NCBI GenBank assembly: GCA_963728965.1 | Contig: CAVSMH010000008.1 | Coordinates: 682,001 to 746,000, forward strand | Length of the DNA stretch: 64,000 nt | From: DASQZT01 sp963728965 | GTDB taxonomy: Bacteria; Acidobacteriota; Terriglobia; Bryobacterales; Bryobacteraceae | Direction: 5' to 3' | In this document: positions 51,220 through 60,699 of the stretch, one piece after another | How the letters are laid out: the number at the start of each line of letters is the position of its first letter | Position numbering within the stretch: the first letter of the stretch is position 1 | Notes under the pieces: model-generated | What the model was told of the DNA's origin: nothing | Database searches by the model: none | The model's input: only the letters and a program-made list of their open reading frames with translations | Program-made: the position numbers and the translations under genes

Positions 51220-51477
51220 CGTGCCGCCCTTCGCGCGCCGGCATTCGTCAACCTGGTCTATCTGCCGATGATCTATCTTCCGGGCTTTCTCATTCCGCTC
51301 CCGGCATCGGTGTAGCGGATCGCGATCGCCTCGCCGGCGTTTCACCTGCATCAACTCACGCTGGGAGCCATCGGCGCTCCCGCGCAGGACTCGCCGCTCG
51401 TGCACGTGGCTGTCCTGGGAGTGCTGACCGTAGGGCTCACATGGCTGGCGGTGCGGCCCCTGGCGCGGGTGGGGTAA
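51220..51477 (+). pseudogene. ABC-2-type permease, C-terminal fragment
   Basis: From about 51226 the text reads FVNLVYLPMIYLPGFLIPLP, an in-frame TAG, then AIASPAFHLHQLTLGAIGAP and LGVLTVGLTWLAVRPLARVG. This is the C-terminal end of an ABC-2 exporter permease, unrelated to the MacB-like sequence directly before it. It is joined without a gap, and the internal stop makes it non-functional. Confidence 0.6.
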
Positions 51478-51487
51478 GACAGGAGGG

Positions 51488-51516
51488 AGGCGGGCCCCCA
51501 AAACGAGAGCCCGCCT
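51488..51516. terminator. Hairpin between pseudogene block and second TonB receptor
   Basis: AGGCGGGC (51488-51495) and GCCCGCCT (51509-51516) form an 8-bp stem with a 13-base loop, 19 bases past the minus-strand receptor stop. The plus-strand side has a weak T-run after it. It may work in either direction. Confidence 0.5.
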
Positions 51517-51534
51517 GCTATTTCTACAGGGTCG

Positions 51535-54500
51535 TCAGAAGATAAACTTCACTGCCATTTGAATCACGCGCCGCCCCTGCTTCTGCGTCGCGATGCCGAA
51601 CAGCGGGGTATTGAGGGCTCCGGTCTTGCCGTCAAAGCCGAGCGTCAGGTTGGCATTGCCGGGGAACGACCACAGCGGATGGTTCAGGAAATTGTAGCCG
51701 TTGAACCGGAATTGCAGTTTCTTTCCTTCACGGATGTCGAAGTTCTTGAAGAGCCCGAGGTCCGCGTTGAAGAAGGCCGGTCCATAAATCACCGGCAATG
51801 TGGTTGGGCCGTTCTGGCCGATCTGTGTCGGGAACGCGAAGCAGCTCTGGTTGATGTACTGGTGCTCTGCCAGGTTCGCCGTCGGATCGCAGGTGACCAG
51901 CGGGTGGAGCCCAATCGCGTCCGTGCCCAGCAAAGAGGCGCTGCTGACGTTGAACGTCGTACCCGGGACCTTATAGCTGTTCAGGTTCATGCCGAAGTTG
52001 TTGCCCCGGTTGCTGGAGAGATTGGCTCCGCTCTGTATCTGCCAGATGCCGGAGACCTGCCATCCATTGACCAGGCCGCCAGCGATCTTGTTCTTGACCG
52101 GGTTGCCGAGCTCGATCGAGTGGGCCAGGTTGAAGATGTGCGTCCGGTTGCTTTGCTGCACGCCGTAGTTGTTCCTCATGTTGAAGGGGTCGTAGGTGGA
52201 GCTGATAATCCCCAGCGCTTTGCCGAAGGTGTAATTCAGGTTCAGCGTGTAGCGGCCCTTCGTGCGCGTCCAGGTGGCCTGCAGCGAGTTGTAGTTGGCG
52301 TAGGTACCGTGGGTGGCCAGGTTCACATTCGAGAACCCTTTCAGCGGACGGAACTTGTCCGCGATCAGGGAGTTCGGATCCACGCCCCCGTTGTTCGACG
52401 AGAGCATCGCCCCCACCGGCACCAGGTTGAGACTGCTGCCCACTCCGCCCGTGAAGGCGAGGTCCGTGCTGTCGTTGCCGACATAGGCCACTTCCAGCAG
52501 GCTGGACCACGGAAGGCGCTGAGCGATGGTAAAGCTGTAGCTCTTGGTGAGCGGTGACCGGTCGTCCTTGCTGTCCACGGCCCCCGGCGACAGCGCCGCG
52601 CTGGAGAAGTTCAAGCCGTCCAGGTCTCTCGCCATGAGCGGCGCGGCATTGGCGGAACTACTCGCTACGAATGGCGAGGGCCCAACGCCCTGGTTGCTGG
52701 TCAGGTTGATGGTCTGCACACCAGCGGCCACATCCAGCCCGGTCGTGAACTGCCCCGAGTGGTAGTAGTACATGCCCCACCCACCGCGCAGCACAGTGCT
52801 GCCGTTGCCGAAGATGTCATACGCGATCCCGAAACGCGGCTGGTAGTATGCGCCCCGCGTCGGGAACCCGCCCATCGGAACACTGGGATCGCGGTTGTTC
52901 CACAAGAATCCGCAGTACTGAGTGGGTGTGCAACTCGAGTTGTACTTAGAGTAGTCGAAGATCGAGAAGCCGAAGCCCAGCCTGTCCACCCACGGTGTGA
53001 AATGCGTGATCCGCATCCCGAGCTCCAGTGTGAACCGCTTGTTCACCTTCCAGGAGTCCTGGACGAAGCCTTCATACGTGTTGTACTTGATGTCGTTGAT
53101 GCGGTTAAACGAGTACTGCTGGAAGGTGTTCAGGTTGCCGACCAGCATATCGGCATAAACGCTGCCGAGGGTGTTCGCATTGCTGCTGTTGACCCTCAAG
53201 TTCCCCATCGAAGCGCTGCTGGCCGGTTGGGCGTTCCGGATGTACTCGAAGAAGAATCCCCCTTTGAGCGTGTGGCGGCCCCACACTTTGGCCACCGTGT
53301 CGCTGACGCTGGGCATCCACTTGTTGGCATACAGCCCGGCTGATGGGCCGCCGACTTCGAAGCCGCCATAGTTATTGATCTGCGCGGCTTCCGAGTTACC
53401 GCCGAAATTCGGGATCTGAGCGACTCCGTTTTTGTAAAGGAGCTTGTAATCGAAACCGACCTTGGCCGGATCCACCTTCGATGGATCCTCGAACACGTTC
53501 GGAAATCCGATGAACGTGTATCCGAAGATGAACTCGTTGGTCATGGTCGGACTGAAGACATGGGTCAGCGAAGCTGTCACCGAGTCCGAACGGTTCTTGC
53601 CCAAAACCCGGGTCGGGTAGGGAAGCTGTTGCGTCGTATTGTTCGACCACAACTGAATCGGGAACGGCTGTGTTTCGCGTTGGAGATTGTAGCGCACGAA
53701 CAGCTTGGTGCTCTCGCTGATGTTATAGTCCACGCGCGACAACCACTGGGTGTTGTTCTGCGTAAAGGTCAGGTCGTCGGTCCAGTTGTAACCGCCGTTG
53801 CTGTTGGGGTCGCTGTTCGGCGCCGGGTACAGTTTCATCAGCGCTTGCATACTGGGATCGATCGCCGACTTGGGGATGATCCCGCCCGGGTACAACTCCA
53901 GGTTTCGCGCGTTGATCTGGCCCGCGGGCCCGCCGGATGCAGTAATGTTGCCCAGCTTCGCCAGTTCCGCGGGTGAGAAATCTCCGTTGAGCATGCCCGG
54001 GGTGGGAACCGTGGCACGCAGCAGGCCGGTATCCAGCACCTGGTAGAAATACTGGTACCCGGTAAAGAAGAAGAGTTTCTGCCGGCTCTTGTTAATGCCG
54101 GTGCCGGGGATCACCAGCGGTCCACCGATGGTGCCGCCCGGATAGAAGTACTTATTCTCCGGGCGCGGCTGCTTGTTGTAATTGGAGAGCCAGTCGTTGG
54201 CGTTGAGCGCGTAGTGCCGGGCGTAGAAGAAGCCCGAACCGTGGTAGTTCTGGCCGCCCGATTTGGCCACCGAACTGATCACCGCCGGACCCTTCTGGTT
54301 CTCGGCGCTGAAGTTGGACATGGTCACTTTGAACTCGGTGATCATATCCGCGTTGGGGTTGACCGGCGTATCGCAGTTGCAGCCGGGGTCGGAAACGTGC
54401 GCCCCGTCCGCAGTAATGTCGAGCGTGTTGCTTCCGAGGCCGTTATAAGCGTACGCATTATTCAGAGGGCTCTGGCTTCCGGCGTTGCCGTTGGCGTTGA

Positions 54501-55047
54501 TGCCGATGGTCTGCCCGCTGAAGTTCGCGGCGTTGGATGTCCCGTTCTGGATGCCGAAGCCGGGCATGATCTTGATGAATTCGGCAGCGTTGCTCCCTAC
54601 CGAGATGAAATTGTCCAGTTCTTTGACGTTCAGGGTGGTCGACTTTTCACCCGAGTCCACCGGTACGAGCGACTCCGGCGTTCCCGTAACCACCACGCTC
54701 TCCGTCGTGGCGCCTACTTTCAGAGTGACGTTAATGTTGCGCTTTTCGCCGCCGCCCAAGGCGATGCCGCTTTCCTTGTAGGCGCCAAACCCGGACGCCT
54801 CCACGGACAGTTCGTAAGTGCCGACCGCGACGGAAACAAAAGAATAGTAGCCTTCGCGGTTGGTGACGGTCTCGCGCGCCGAACCCGACTGCTCGTTGCG
54901 TATCCGGACGGTCGCTCCGACCACCAGGCCTTGCGACGGGTCGGACACGACTCCGGTTAGAGTTGCGTAAATGGATTGGGCGGGCAGGCTTGTCGCCATT
55001 ACGAGGAACAAAGCCAATCCCGCCAGACATTTCATCGTACGGACCAT
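51535..55047 (-). CDS. TonB-dependent receptor with carboxypeptidase-regulatory-like N-terminal domain
   Basis: The approximately 1170-residue outer-membrane protein has a signal peptide (CLAGLALFLVMATSLPAQ), a carboxypeptidase-regulatory-like domain (YATLTGVVSDPSQGLVVGAT, then NREGYYSFVSVAVGTYEL), a plug region (VVTGTPESLVPVDSGEKS) and a long Asn/Tyr/Phe-rich barrel ending in VIQMAVKFIF. It is of the same class as the receptor at 5.5 kb but clearly different in sequence. ATG 55047 has AGGGGG upstream; the longer frame is rejected. The ligand is unknown; the divergent sialidase-like gene hints at polysaccharide products. Confidence 0.88.
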   Translation of the reverse strand: MVRTMKCLAGLALFLVMATSLPAQSIYATLTGVVSDPSQGLVVGATVRIRNEQSGSARETVTNREGYYSFVSVAVGTYELSVEASGFGAYKESGIALGGGEKRNINVTLKVGATTESVVVTGTPESLVPVDSGEKSTTLNVKELDNFISVGSNAAEFIKIMPGFGIQNGTSNAANFSGQTIGINANGNAGSQSPLNNAYAYNGLGSNTLDITADGAHVSDPGCNCDTPVNPNADMITEFKVTMSNFSAENQKGPAVISSVAKSGGQNYHGSGFFYARHYALNANDWLSNYNKQPRPENKYFYPGGTIGGPLVIPGTGINKSRQKLFFFTGYQYFYQVLDTGLLRATVPTPGMLNGDFSPAELAKLGNITASGGPAGQINARNLELYPGGIIPKSAIDPSMQALMKLYPAPNSDPNSNGGYNWTDDLTFTQNNTQWLSRVDYNISESTKLFVRYNLQRETQPFPIQLWSNNTTQQLPYPTRVLGKNRSDSVTASLTHVFSPTMTNEFIFGYTFIGFPNVFEDPSKVDPAKVGFDYKLLYKNGVAQIPNFGGNSEAAQINNYGGFEVGGPSAGLYANKWMPSVSDTVAKVWGRHTLKGGFFFEYIRNAQPASSASMGNLRVNSSNANTLGSVYADMLVGNLNTFQQYSFNRINDIKYNTYEGFVQDSWKVNKRFTLELGMRITHFTPWVDRLGFGFSIFDYSKYNSSCTPTQYCGFLWNNRDPSVPMGGFPTRGAYYQPRFGIAYDIFGNGSTVLRGGWGMYYYHSGQFTTGLDVAAGVQTINLTSNQGVGPSPFVASSSANAAPLMARDLDGLNFSSAALSPGAVDSKDDRSPLTKSYSFTIAQRLPWSSLLEVAYVGNDSTDLAFTGGVGSSLNLVPVGAMLSSNNGGVDPNSLIADKFRPLKGFSNVNLATHGTYANYNSLQATWTRTKGRYTLNLNYTFGKALGIISSTYDPFNMRNNYGVQQSNRTHIFNLAHSIELGNPVKNKIAGGLVNGWQVSGIWQIQSGANLSSNRGNNFGMNLNSYKVPGTTFNVSSASLLGTDAIGLHPLVTCDPTANLAEHQYINQSCFAFPTQIGQNGPTTLPVIYGPAFFNADLGLFKNFDIREGKKLQFRFNGYNFLNHPLWSFPGNANLTLGFDGKTGALNTPLFGIATQKQGRRVIQMAVKFIF

Positions 55048-55319
55048 GAAACTACCCCCTTTTACAGGTTTTATCTGCCAACTCACTCCCACAGTGTTTG
55101 CGATCTGGATATCCAGGTTAATTCTGCATCGGACAGTCCCTGGAATTCAAGCCAATAATGATCCGCATGCCTGAAAATGTCGAGGTTTCCAGCGGTCCGA
55201 CGTCGTCTGGCACCCGAATGTGACATTTTTCTACGTCCCCGGAAAAGGCGACCCCTACCGGTACTGACAGGCTGTCCCGGGCCACCGCCCCGCGGCGCAC
55301 CCCCCGCACGGATATACTG

Positions 55320-56489
55320 ATGCCTATGCGTTTCGCCGCCATTTTTCTTCTTGCCGCGGCCTGCTCCCTGGCCGCGCCGCAGTACTCCAGCGAACTGATC
55401 TTTCCGCTGGAAAAATGGCATAACCACTCCTCTTCCGTGGTGGAACTGCCCAATGGCGACCTGCTCGTCTGCTGGTTCCACGGCTCCGGCGAACGCACCG
55501 CGGACGATGTCCTCATCAACGCGGCGCGTTGGAGCCATGCCACCGGGAAGTGGTCCGCGCCGTTCGTTCTGGCCGACACCCCCGGTTTTCCGGAAACCAA
55601 CCCGGTGCTCTTCGTCGATTCCCGGCAACGGCTTTTTTTCTTTTGGCCGCTGATCATCGCACACCAGTGGGAAACCGCATTGATGAAGTACCGGATCTCG
55701 ACCGACTACCAGCAGCCCTCCGGCCCGCCGCGCTGGGAATTCCAGGACAATATCGTGCTCATCCCCCGGAATATCGCCGCGCGGACAAAGGCGTTTGCGG
55801 AACCGACGGCGGAAGGCGGAGGCCCCCTCGCGGAGCGTGCCAAACGCCTCATCGCGCACGCCGAGGACGAATACTTCTCGCGCATGGGCTGGTTCACGCG
55901 CACGCATCCGCTCGAACTGCCCTCGGGCCGCATCCTGGTGCCGATGTACTCGGACGGATATTCCTTCGGCATCATGGCAATCAGCGACGACCACGGCTAT
56001 ACCTGGACCGCCAGCGAGCCCATCGTGGGTGTGGGCTGCATCCAGCCGTCGGTCGTGCGAAAGACGGATGGCACCCTGGTCGCCTACCTGCGCGACAATG
56101 GCCCGCCGCCGAAGCGCGCCCATATCAGCTTCTCCCACGACGACGGGGTCACCTGGACTACCGCCCGCGATACGGATATCCCGAACCCGGGTACCAGCCT
56201 GGAGAACATCCGGCTGCGCGACGGCAACTGGATCATGGTTTACAACGATATCGAGCGGGGGCGTTTCTCGCTCGTGGCGGCCCTCTCCGACGACGAAGGC
56301 GCCACCTGGAAATGGAAACGCCATCTGGACGGCAATCCGTCGAAGGAGAGCACCAGCCAGTACCACTATCCTTCCGTCATCCAGGCCAAAGACGGCGCGA
56401 TCCACATCACCTACAGCTACTTCGTTCCGGAAGGCAAGTCCATCAAACACGTCCGCATCAACGAGGAGTGGGTCAAGGCGGGAGACTGA
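55320..56489 (+). CDS. Secreted sialidase-like BNR-repeat protein
   Basis: The 389-residue protein has a signal peptide (RFAAIFLLAAACSLAAPQ) and sialidase-fold blades with Asp-box motifs SDDHGYTW, SHDDGVTW and SDDEGATW. HNHSSSVVELPNGDLLVCWF is the first strand block typical of the exo-alpha-sialidase family. It probably acts on a glycan outside the cytoplasm; true sialidase activity is not shown. The MFS, aldolase and RraA genes follow on the same strand, suggesting uptake and breakdown of the released sugar acid. Confidence 0.85.
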   Translation: MPMRFAAIFLLAAACSLAAPQYSSELIFPLEKWHNHSSSVVELPNGDLLVCWFHGSGERTADDVLINAARWSHATGKWSAPFVLADTPGFPETNPVLFVDSRQRLFFFWPLIIAHQWETALMKYRISTDYQQPSGPPRWEFQDNIVLIPRNIAARTKAFAEPTAEGGGPLAERAKRLIAHAEDEYFSRMGWFTRTHPLELPSGRILVPMYSDGYSFGIMAISDDHGYTWTASEPIVGVGCIQPSVVRKTDGTLVAYLRDNGPPPKRAHISFSHDDGVTWTTARDTDIPNPGTSLENIRLRDGNWIMVYNDIERGRFSLVAALSDDEGATWKWKRHLDGNPSKESTSQYHYPSVIQAKDGAIHITYSYFVPEGKSIKHVRINEEWVKAGD

Positions 56490-56582
56490 CCGCGTCTGAC
56501 GCTGGAGTTTCCCGACCCCGGTTCAGCCACAGAACGGCACCACACGGTTGTACCGGACAGGGATGCCTGTTACTCTTGCGCA

Positions 56583-57917
56583 TTGACGAACGCCAATCCA
56601 CTACACAATCGCATCCGTTGGCTGTTGATCGGCTGGATGTTCGCCATCAGCGCCATCGCCTACCTGGACCGCGTCAACATCTCCATTGCCGGCCGGTCGA
56701 TTCAGGAAGAGTTTCATCTCGATAACGTTCAGCTCGGCTGGGTGTTCAGTGCCTTCGTTGCCGGATACGCCCTCTTCCAGGCTCCCGGAGGACGCCTGGC
56801 CGATCGTTTCGGACCTCGCCGGATTCTCGCCCTGGGCACCATCTGGTGGGCGGTGTTCACGGCTCTGACCGCGCTGGTGCCGTCGGGAGTCTCGCAGGCC
56901 CTGCTCCTCCTGATCTCGGTGCGGTTCGCGCTCGGATTGGGAGAAGCGGTCGTCTATCCCGCCTCCAACCGGCTGGTTGCGGGGTGGATTCCGTCGCAGG
57001 AACGCGGCATCGCCAATGGCATCATCTTCGCCGGCGTCGGCGCCGGCGCCGGAGTCACTCCGCCCCTCATCACCTATATCCTCATCAACTACGGTTGGCG
57101 GTGGTCGTTCTGGATCAGCGCGCTCATCGGCCTCGCCGCCGGAGCAGTGTGGTATCTCGTCGCCCGCGACCGGCCTGGCGAGCATCCGTGGGTGAGCCCG
57201 GAGGAGCAGCGCCACATCATCGCCGGCCTGCCCCAGGAGCGCCATCCGCGTACCGGCTCGCAAGCCGTGCCCTGGGGCGTGATCCTCGGCAGCCGCGACG
57301 TCATCGCCATCAGCGTCAGCTATTTCACGTACGGGTACGTCGCCTATATTTTCTTCACCTGGTTTTTCATCTATCTCAACAAGGTGCGCCAGCTCGATCT
57401 CAAGGCCAGTTCGTTCTACAGCATGCTTCCTTTCATCGCCATGGCCATCTGTTCACCTCTGGGCGGCATCATCAGCGACGCGCTCACCAAACGCTACGGC
57501 AAGCGCATCGGCCGCTGCGGAACTGCTTGTGGCAGCATTGCCCTGGCGGCGATCTTCATCGCCCTGGGGACGCAGGCTGCCGACGCGCGCCTGGCCACGC
57601 TCGTCCTGGCCGGCGGCGCCGGTGCGCTCTATCTTTCGGCCAGTTCCTTCTGGTCCGTCACCGCCGACCTGGGGGGCGCCTCGGCAGGCACGGTTTCCGG
57701 GGTGATGAACATGTGCAACCAGACCGCCGGTGCGATCACCGCCTCGCTGACCCCGCTCATCGCCAGCCACTTCGGCTGGACCGCTTCGTTCATGGTGGCC
57801 GCCGCCCTGTGTGTCGTCGGTTCGCTGGCCTGGTTGTTCGTGGACCCCGCCCGCGAACTGAGCGCCGTGGACGATCGTTTACTGTCGCCGGTGCGGCCGG
57901 CCGGGGACCGCTCATAA
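56583..57917 (+). CDS. MFS transporter, anion:cation symporter (sugar acid) type
   Basis: The 444-residue protein has 12 membrane helices. RWLLIGWMFAISAIAYLDRV is the ACS-family first helix and GYALFQAPGGRLADRFGPRR the loop 2-3 motif. AVVYPASNRLVAGWIPSQER is typical of hexuronate/galactonate/glucarate transporters. It should import a carboxylated sugar with protons. The start is TTG 56583; no good ribosome-binding site is visible. It sits between the sialidase-like and aldolase genes. Confidence 0.9.
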   Translation: MTNANPLHNRIRWLLIGWMFAISAIAYLDRVNISIAGRSIQEEFHLDNVQLGWVFSAFVAGYALFQAPGGRLADRFGPRRILALGTIWWAVFTALTALVPSGVSQALLLLISVRFALGLGEAVVYPASNRLVAGWIPSQERGIANGIIFAGVGAGAGVTPPLITYILINYGWRWSFWISALIGLAAGAVWYLVARDRPGEHPWVSPEEQRHIIAGLPQERHPRTGSQAVPWGVILGSRDVIAISVSYFTYGYVAYIFFTWFFIYLNKVRQLDLKASSFYSMLPFIAMAICSPLGGIISDALTKRYGKRIGRCGTACGSIALAAIFIALGTQAADARLATLVLAGGAGALYLSASSFWSVTADLGGASAGTVSGVMNMCNQTAGAITASLTPLIASHFGWTASFMVAAALCVVGSLAWLFVDPARELSAVDDRLLSPVRPAGDRS

Positions 57918-57939
57918 TCGCGATTTTCCAGGAGCTTCT

Positions 57940-58617
57940 ATGGCACGATTCTCCAGACTGAACGTCCTCAATACGATGCTCGACACGGGCATGGTGCCCG
58001 TTTTTTACGACCCCAACCCGGAAGTGGCGCGAAGGGTCGCCGCGGCCTGTATGGCCGGCGGATGCCGTCTGCTCGAATTCACCAATCGCGGCGACCACGC
58101 CTGGGAGGTGTTCAACGACCTCGAACGTTACTGCGCCCGCGAGCTTCCCGAGATGATCGTCGGCGTCGGTTCGGTCGTCGACCCGGGGACCGCCGCCCTT
58201 TACATCAACTGCGGCGCCAACTTCGTCGTCGGCCCGCTGCTCAACCCCGATGTCGCCCGCGCCTGCAACCGCCGCAAGATTCCGTATTCGCCGGGCTGCG
58301 GCAGCGCCTCGGAAATTTCCCAGGCCGAAGAGCTCGGCGTCGAAATCGTGAAAGTATTCCCGGGCAAGGAAGTGGGCGGTCCGGGCTTCGTCAAGGCCGT
58401 GAAGGGACCGTGCCCATGGGTCTCGATTATGCCCACCGGCGGCGTCGAGGCCACCGAAGCATCCCTGAAAGCCTGGTTCGATGCCGGCGTCGCCTGCGTC
58501 GGCATGGGCTCCAACCTCATCACCAAGGACCTGCTGAAGGCGGGCAACTACGACGGCATCGCGAGCAACGTCCGGACCGCGCTGGACCTGATCCGGAAAC
58601 TTCGTGGAGGGAAATAA
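57940..58617 (+). CDS. KDPG/KHG aldolase-family enzyme
   Basis: The 225-residue TIM-barrel protein matches 2-keto-3-deoxy-6-phosphogluconate / 4-hydroxy-2-oxoglutarate aldolases: MVPVFYDPNPEVARRVAAAC, GGCRLLEFTNRGD, VGVGSVVDPGTAALYINCGA, VKVFPGKEVGGPGFVKAV with the Schiff-base Lys region, and SIMPTGGVEATEASLKAWFD. It would split a keto-deoxy sugar acid to pyruvate plus an aldehyde. It is 22 bases after the transporter and overlaps nothing; the RraA gene starts one base after its stop. Confidence 0.88.
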   Translation: MARFSRLNVLNTMLDTGMVPVFYDPNPEVARRVAAACMAGGCRLLEFTNRGDHAWEVFNDLERYCARELPEMIVGVGSVVDPGTAALYINCGANFVVGPLLNPDVARACNRRKIPYSPGCGSASEISQAEELGVEIVKVFPGKEVGGPGFVKAVKGPCPWVSIMPTGGVEATEASLKAWFDAGVACVGMGSNLITKDLLKAGNYDGIASNVRTALDLIRKLRGGK

Positions 58618-58618
58618 C

Positions 58619-59296
58619 ATGGAAATCACAACCAGCGGCACCGCTGTATCCGACGACATTGCGCAGCGCTACTTACGCCTCTACACCGGCGCCATTTCCG
58701 ACATGCTCGACAAGCGTGGGTACCGCCACCAGGTCTTGCCGCACTACATCACTCCATTCACCAAGGAGAACCGGGTAGCCGGCGCGGCGTTCACCGGGCA
58801 GGGTTATCCTTGCGCCAGCACCTCCAACGACGACACTCGCACCCGGCTCTCCATGCTCGACAGCATCACCCCCGGGACGATTTCGGTCTGGGCCTGCGGG
58901 GGCAGCCTGGAGTGCGCTCACTGGGGCGAAATCATGTCCACCGCCGCCCGCGAACGCGGCTGCACCGGCGCCGTGGTCGATGGCGGGGTGCGCGACCTCG
59001 ATTTCATCAATGCCATGCCGTACCCGGTGTTTGCCCGCTTCAAGTGCTCCGCGAGCTCCATTGGGAGATGGGACATCAAAGAGTACCAAATCCCCGTCAA
59101 AATCGGCGATACCGTGATCCATCCCGGCGACTTCGTTTTCGGAGACATCGATGGCGTTGTCATCGTGCCCCGCGATCTGACTCTGGAGATCCTCGATGCC
59201 GCCGAAGACGTGTTTCGCCGCGAGAGCGGGATGCGCGAAGAACTGCGCCGCGGTGTCTCCGTCAAAGACGCCTACGAAAAATACGGCTCTCTTTGA
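58619..59296 (+). CDS. RraA-family protein (aldolase/decarboxylase-like)
   Basis: The 225-residue protein has the RraA/HMG-aldolase signature: IAQRYLRLYTGAISDMLDKR, AHWGEIMSTAARERGCTGAV, VDGGVRDLDFINAMPYPVFA (the D.RD motif), and GDFVFGDIDGVVIVPRD. In sugar catabolic clusters this family acts as a pyruvate aldolase or oxaloacetate decarboxylase rather than an RNase E regulator. ATG 58619 has GGAGGG close upstream; an earlier GTG 58604 is rejected. It ends the cluster. Confidence 0.88.
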   Translation: MEITTSGTAVSDDIAQRYLRLYTGAISDMLDKRGYRHQVLPHYITPFTKENRVAGAAFTGQGYPCASTSNDDTRTRLSMLDSITPGTISVWACGGSLECAHWGEIMSTAARERGCTGAVVDGGVRDLDFINAMPYPVFARFKCSASSIGRWDIKEYQIPVKIGDTVIHPGDFVFGDIDGVVIVPRDLTLEILDAAEDVFRRESGMREELRRGVSVKDAYEKYGSL

Positions 59297-59308
59297 AACC
59301 TGGCCGCG

Positions 59309-60646
59309 CTACCGGGGCTTGGCGATGAGCCTGGCCGTGAGCCAGGTCATCTTATAGCCGGCCGGAACAACCAACCGTTGCTTTCCGCTCGGAAACGGAA
59401 ACAGCGCTCCGCTTTCGGGCGGAGCCAAATCGGCGGTCAACTCCAGCTGACGCGCCGACTGATGGGTTGCGTCCAGAACCAGGCGGCACGGCGAGACGAC
59501 CCCTTTCACATCGATCGCATCGAAAGCCATGCCGATGAGGAACAGAGCCGGAGGCGCGAGACGGTGCTCCATTCTAGTGATCCGGCCCTTGACTGCGGCG
59601 CCCGCCGGCACCAGGACATCCTTCGAATCGGCGCGCCGAATGGGCTCAGTCAGGGTAGCGCGCACCGGATCGCCCACGGCCGCCGTATCGGTGTCGATCG
59701 GCGCGGCCAGCGCCAGCGTGACGGGCAGCCACGCGGCCAGGGCGACCGGCTTCGCGGCAGCGGCCCGCCCGGACGCCGCGGCCGGGTCGACGTCGCCGAA
59801 CTGAAGGGTGGATTCCGCGCCATACTCCCGGCACGAAGAAAACGTCGTGAGGGTGCGGGTCTCCCGGGCGTCCGACCCGATGACCTCCAGGGCGCTGGTG
59901 CGCGGCAGCACAAAATCCTGTTCGCCGATGTGCAGGCGCTGATAGTCCAATGAAGTGGTGGCCTGGCACATCTCGGTGGCCGGGGGCAGCACATCGCTGC
60001 GGATGGTGAGTTGCACCAGGTCGAGTGTCTCCAGGTCAATCGAGAAGCTGCCTTCGTGGCCGGTCTTGTGCCAGGACCCGAGAAGGCCGCTCTTGACTCC
60101 ATCGTTGATTCCCACCTCGTAATGGCTGCTCTCCTCGGGTACGCGATAGGCGTACTCGAGCAGAACGCGCCCGCCGCTGGAGGTCTTCCGCGTGAAACGG
60201 TACGTGGCGCCGGGGTTTTCAAACACGTCCACCAGGTACGTGCCGAAGGCGCCGGTAGAGACTACCCCGCCCCCGACCATCTCGGAAAGGGGGCGCGGAT
60301 CGAACTCGGTGGCCCCCACCCAGGAGTAAATCTCGCCCCCGCGCGACACAGCCACGTCGAGCCGGAGACGGTCCATCATGGACAGGACCACCGGCGAGCG
60401 ACCGGCGTTCTTTTCAAACAGCAACTGCGGGCACGGCTTCGGCGGAGTGGCCCGTCCCGCGCGCAAGCTGCTGAAGTACTTCCGCTCGACCGTCTCCACG
60501 CAAGTGTAGCGCGGCAGGCGTTTGGTCATTGCCACGATGCGGGCCCGGGCCTGCGCGAGCGTCTCCATGGGATCGTGCGAGTCCCCGGCGCCGGGCAGGC
60601 AGGCGGAGGCCAGCAGGAGCCCAGCCAGATATCGATGCGATGACAT
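59309..60646 (-). CDS. Secreted hypothetical protein with C-terminal beta domain
   Basis: The 445-residue protein has a signal peptide (YLAGLLLASACLPGAG). Its N-terminal part (RLPRYTCVETVERKYF, then LFEKNAGRSPVVLSMMDRLR) recurs in acidobacterial secreted proteins of unknown role. The C-terminal part (GDPVRATLTEPIRRADSKDV, then VPAGAAVKGRITRMEHRLAP) looks like a beta-barrel of the kind seen in conjugation TrbI/TraB-like or fibre domains. I do not know a function. It converges on the RraA gene. Confidence 0.65.
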   Translation of the reverse strand: MSSHRYLAGLLLASACLPGAGDSHDPMETLAQARARIVAMTKRLPRYTCVETVERKYFSSLRAGRATPPKPCPQLLFEKNAGRSPVVLSMMDRLRLDVAVSRGGEIYSWVGATEFDPRPLSEMVGGGVVSTGAFGTYLVDVFENPGATYRFTRKTSSGGRVLLEYAYRVPEESSHYEVGINDGVKSGLLGSWHKTGHEGSFSIDLETLDLVQLTIRSDVLPPATEMCQATTSLDYQRLHIGEQDFVLPRTSALEVIGSDARETRTLTTFSSCREYGAESTLQFGDVDPAAASGRAAAAKPVALAAWLPVTLALAAPIDTDTAAVGDPVRATLTEPIRRADSKDVLVPAGAAVKGRITRMEHRLAPPALFLIGMAFDAIDVKGVVSPCRLVLDATHQSARQLELTADLAPPESGALFPFPSGKQRLVVPAGYKMTWLTARLIAKPR

Positions 60647-60699
60647 GAAGAGCGGCTACTCAACGGACATTCTAGAATATAGGTGCTACCGTTTGGGCG

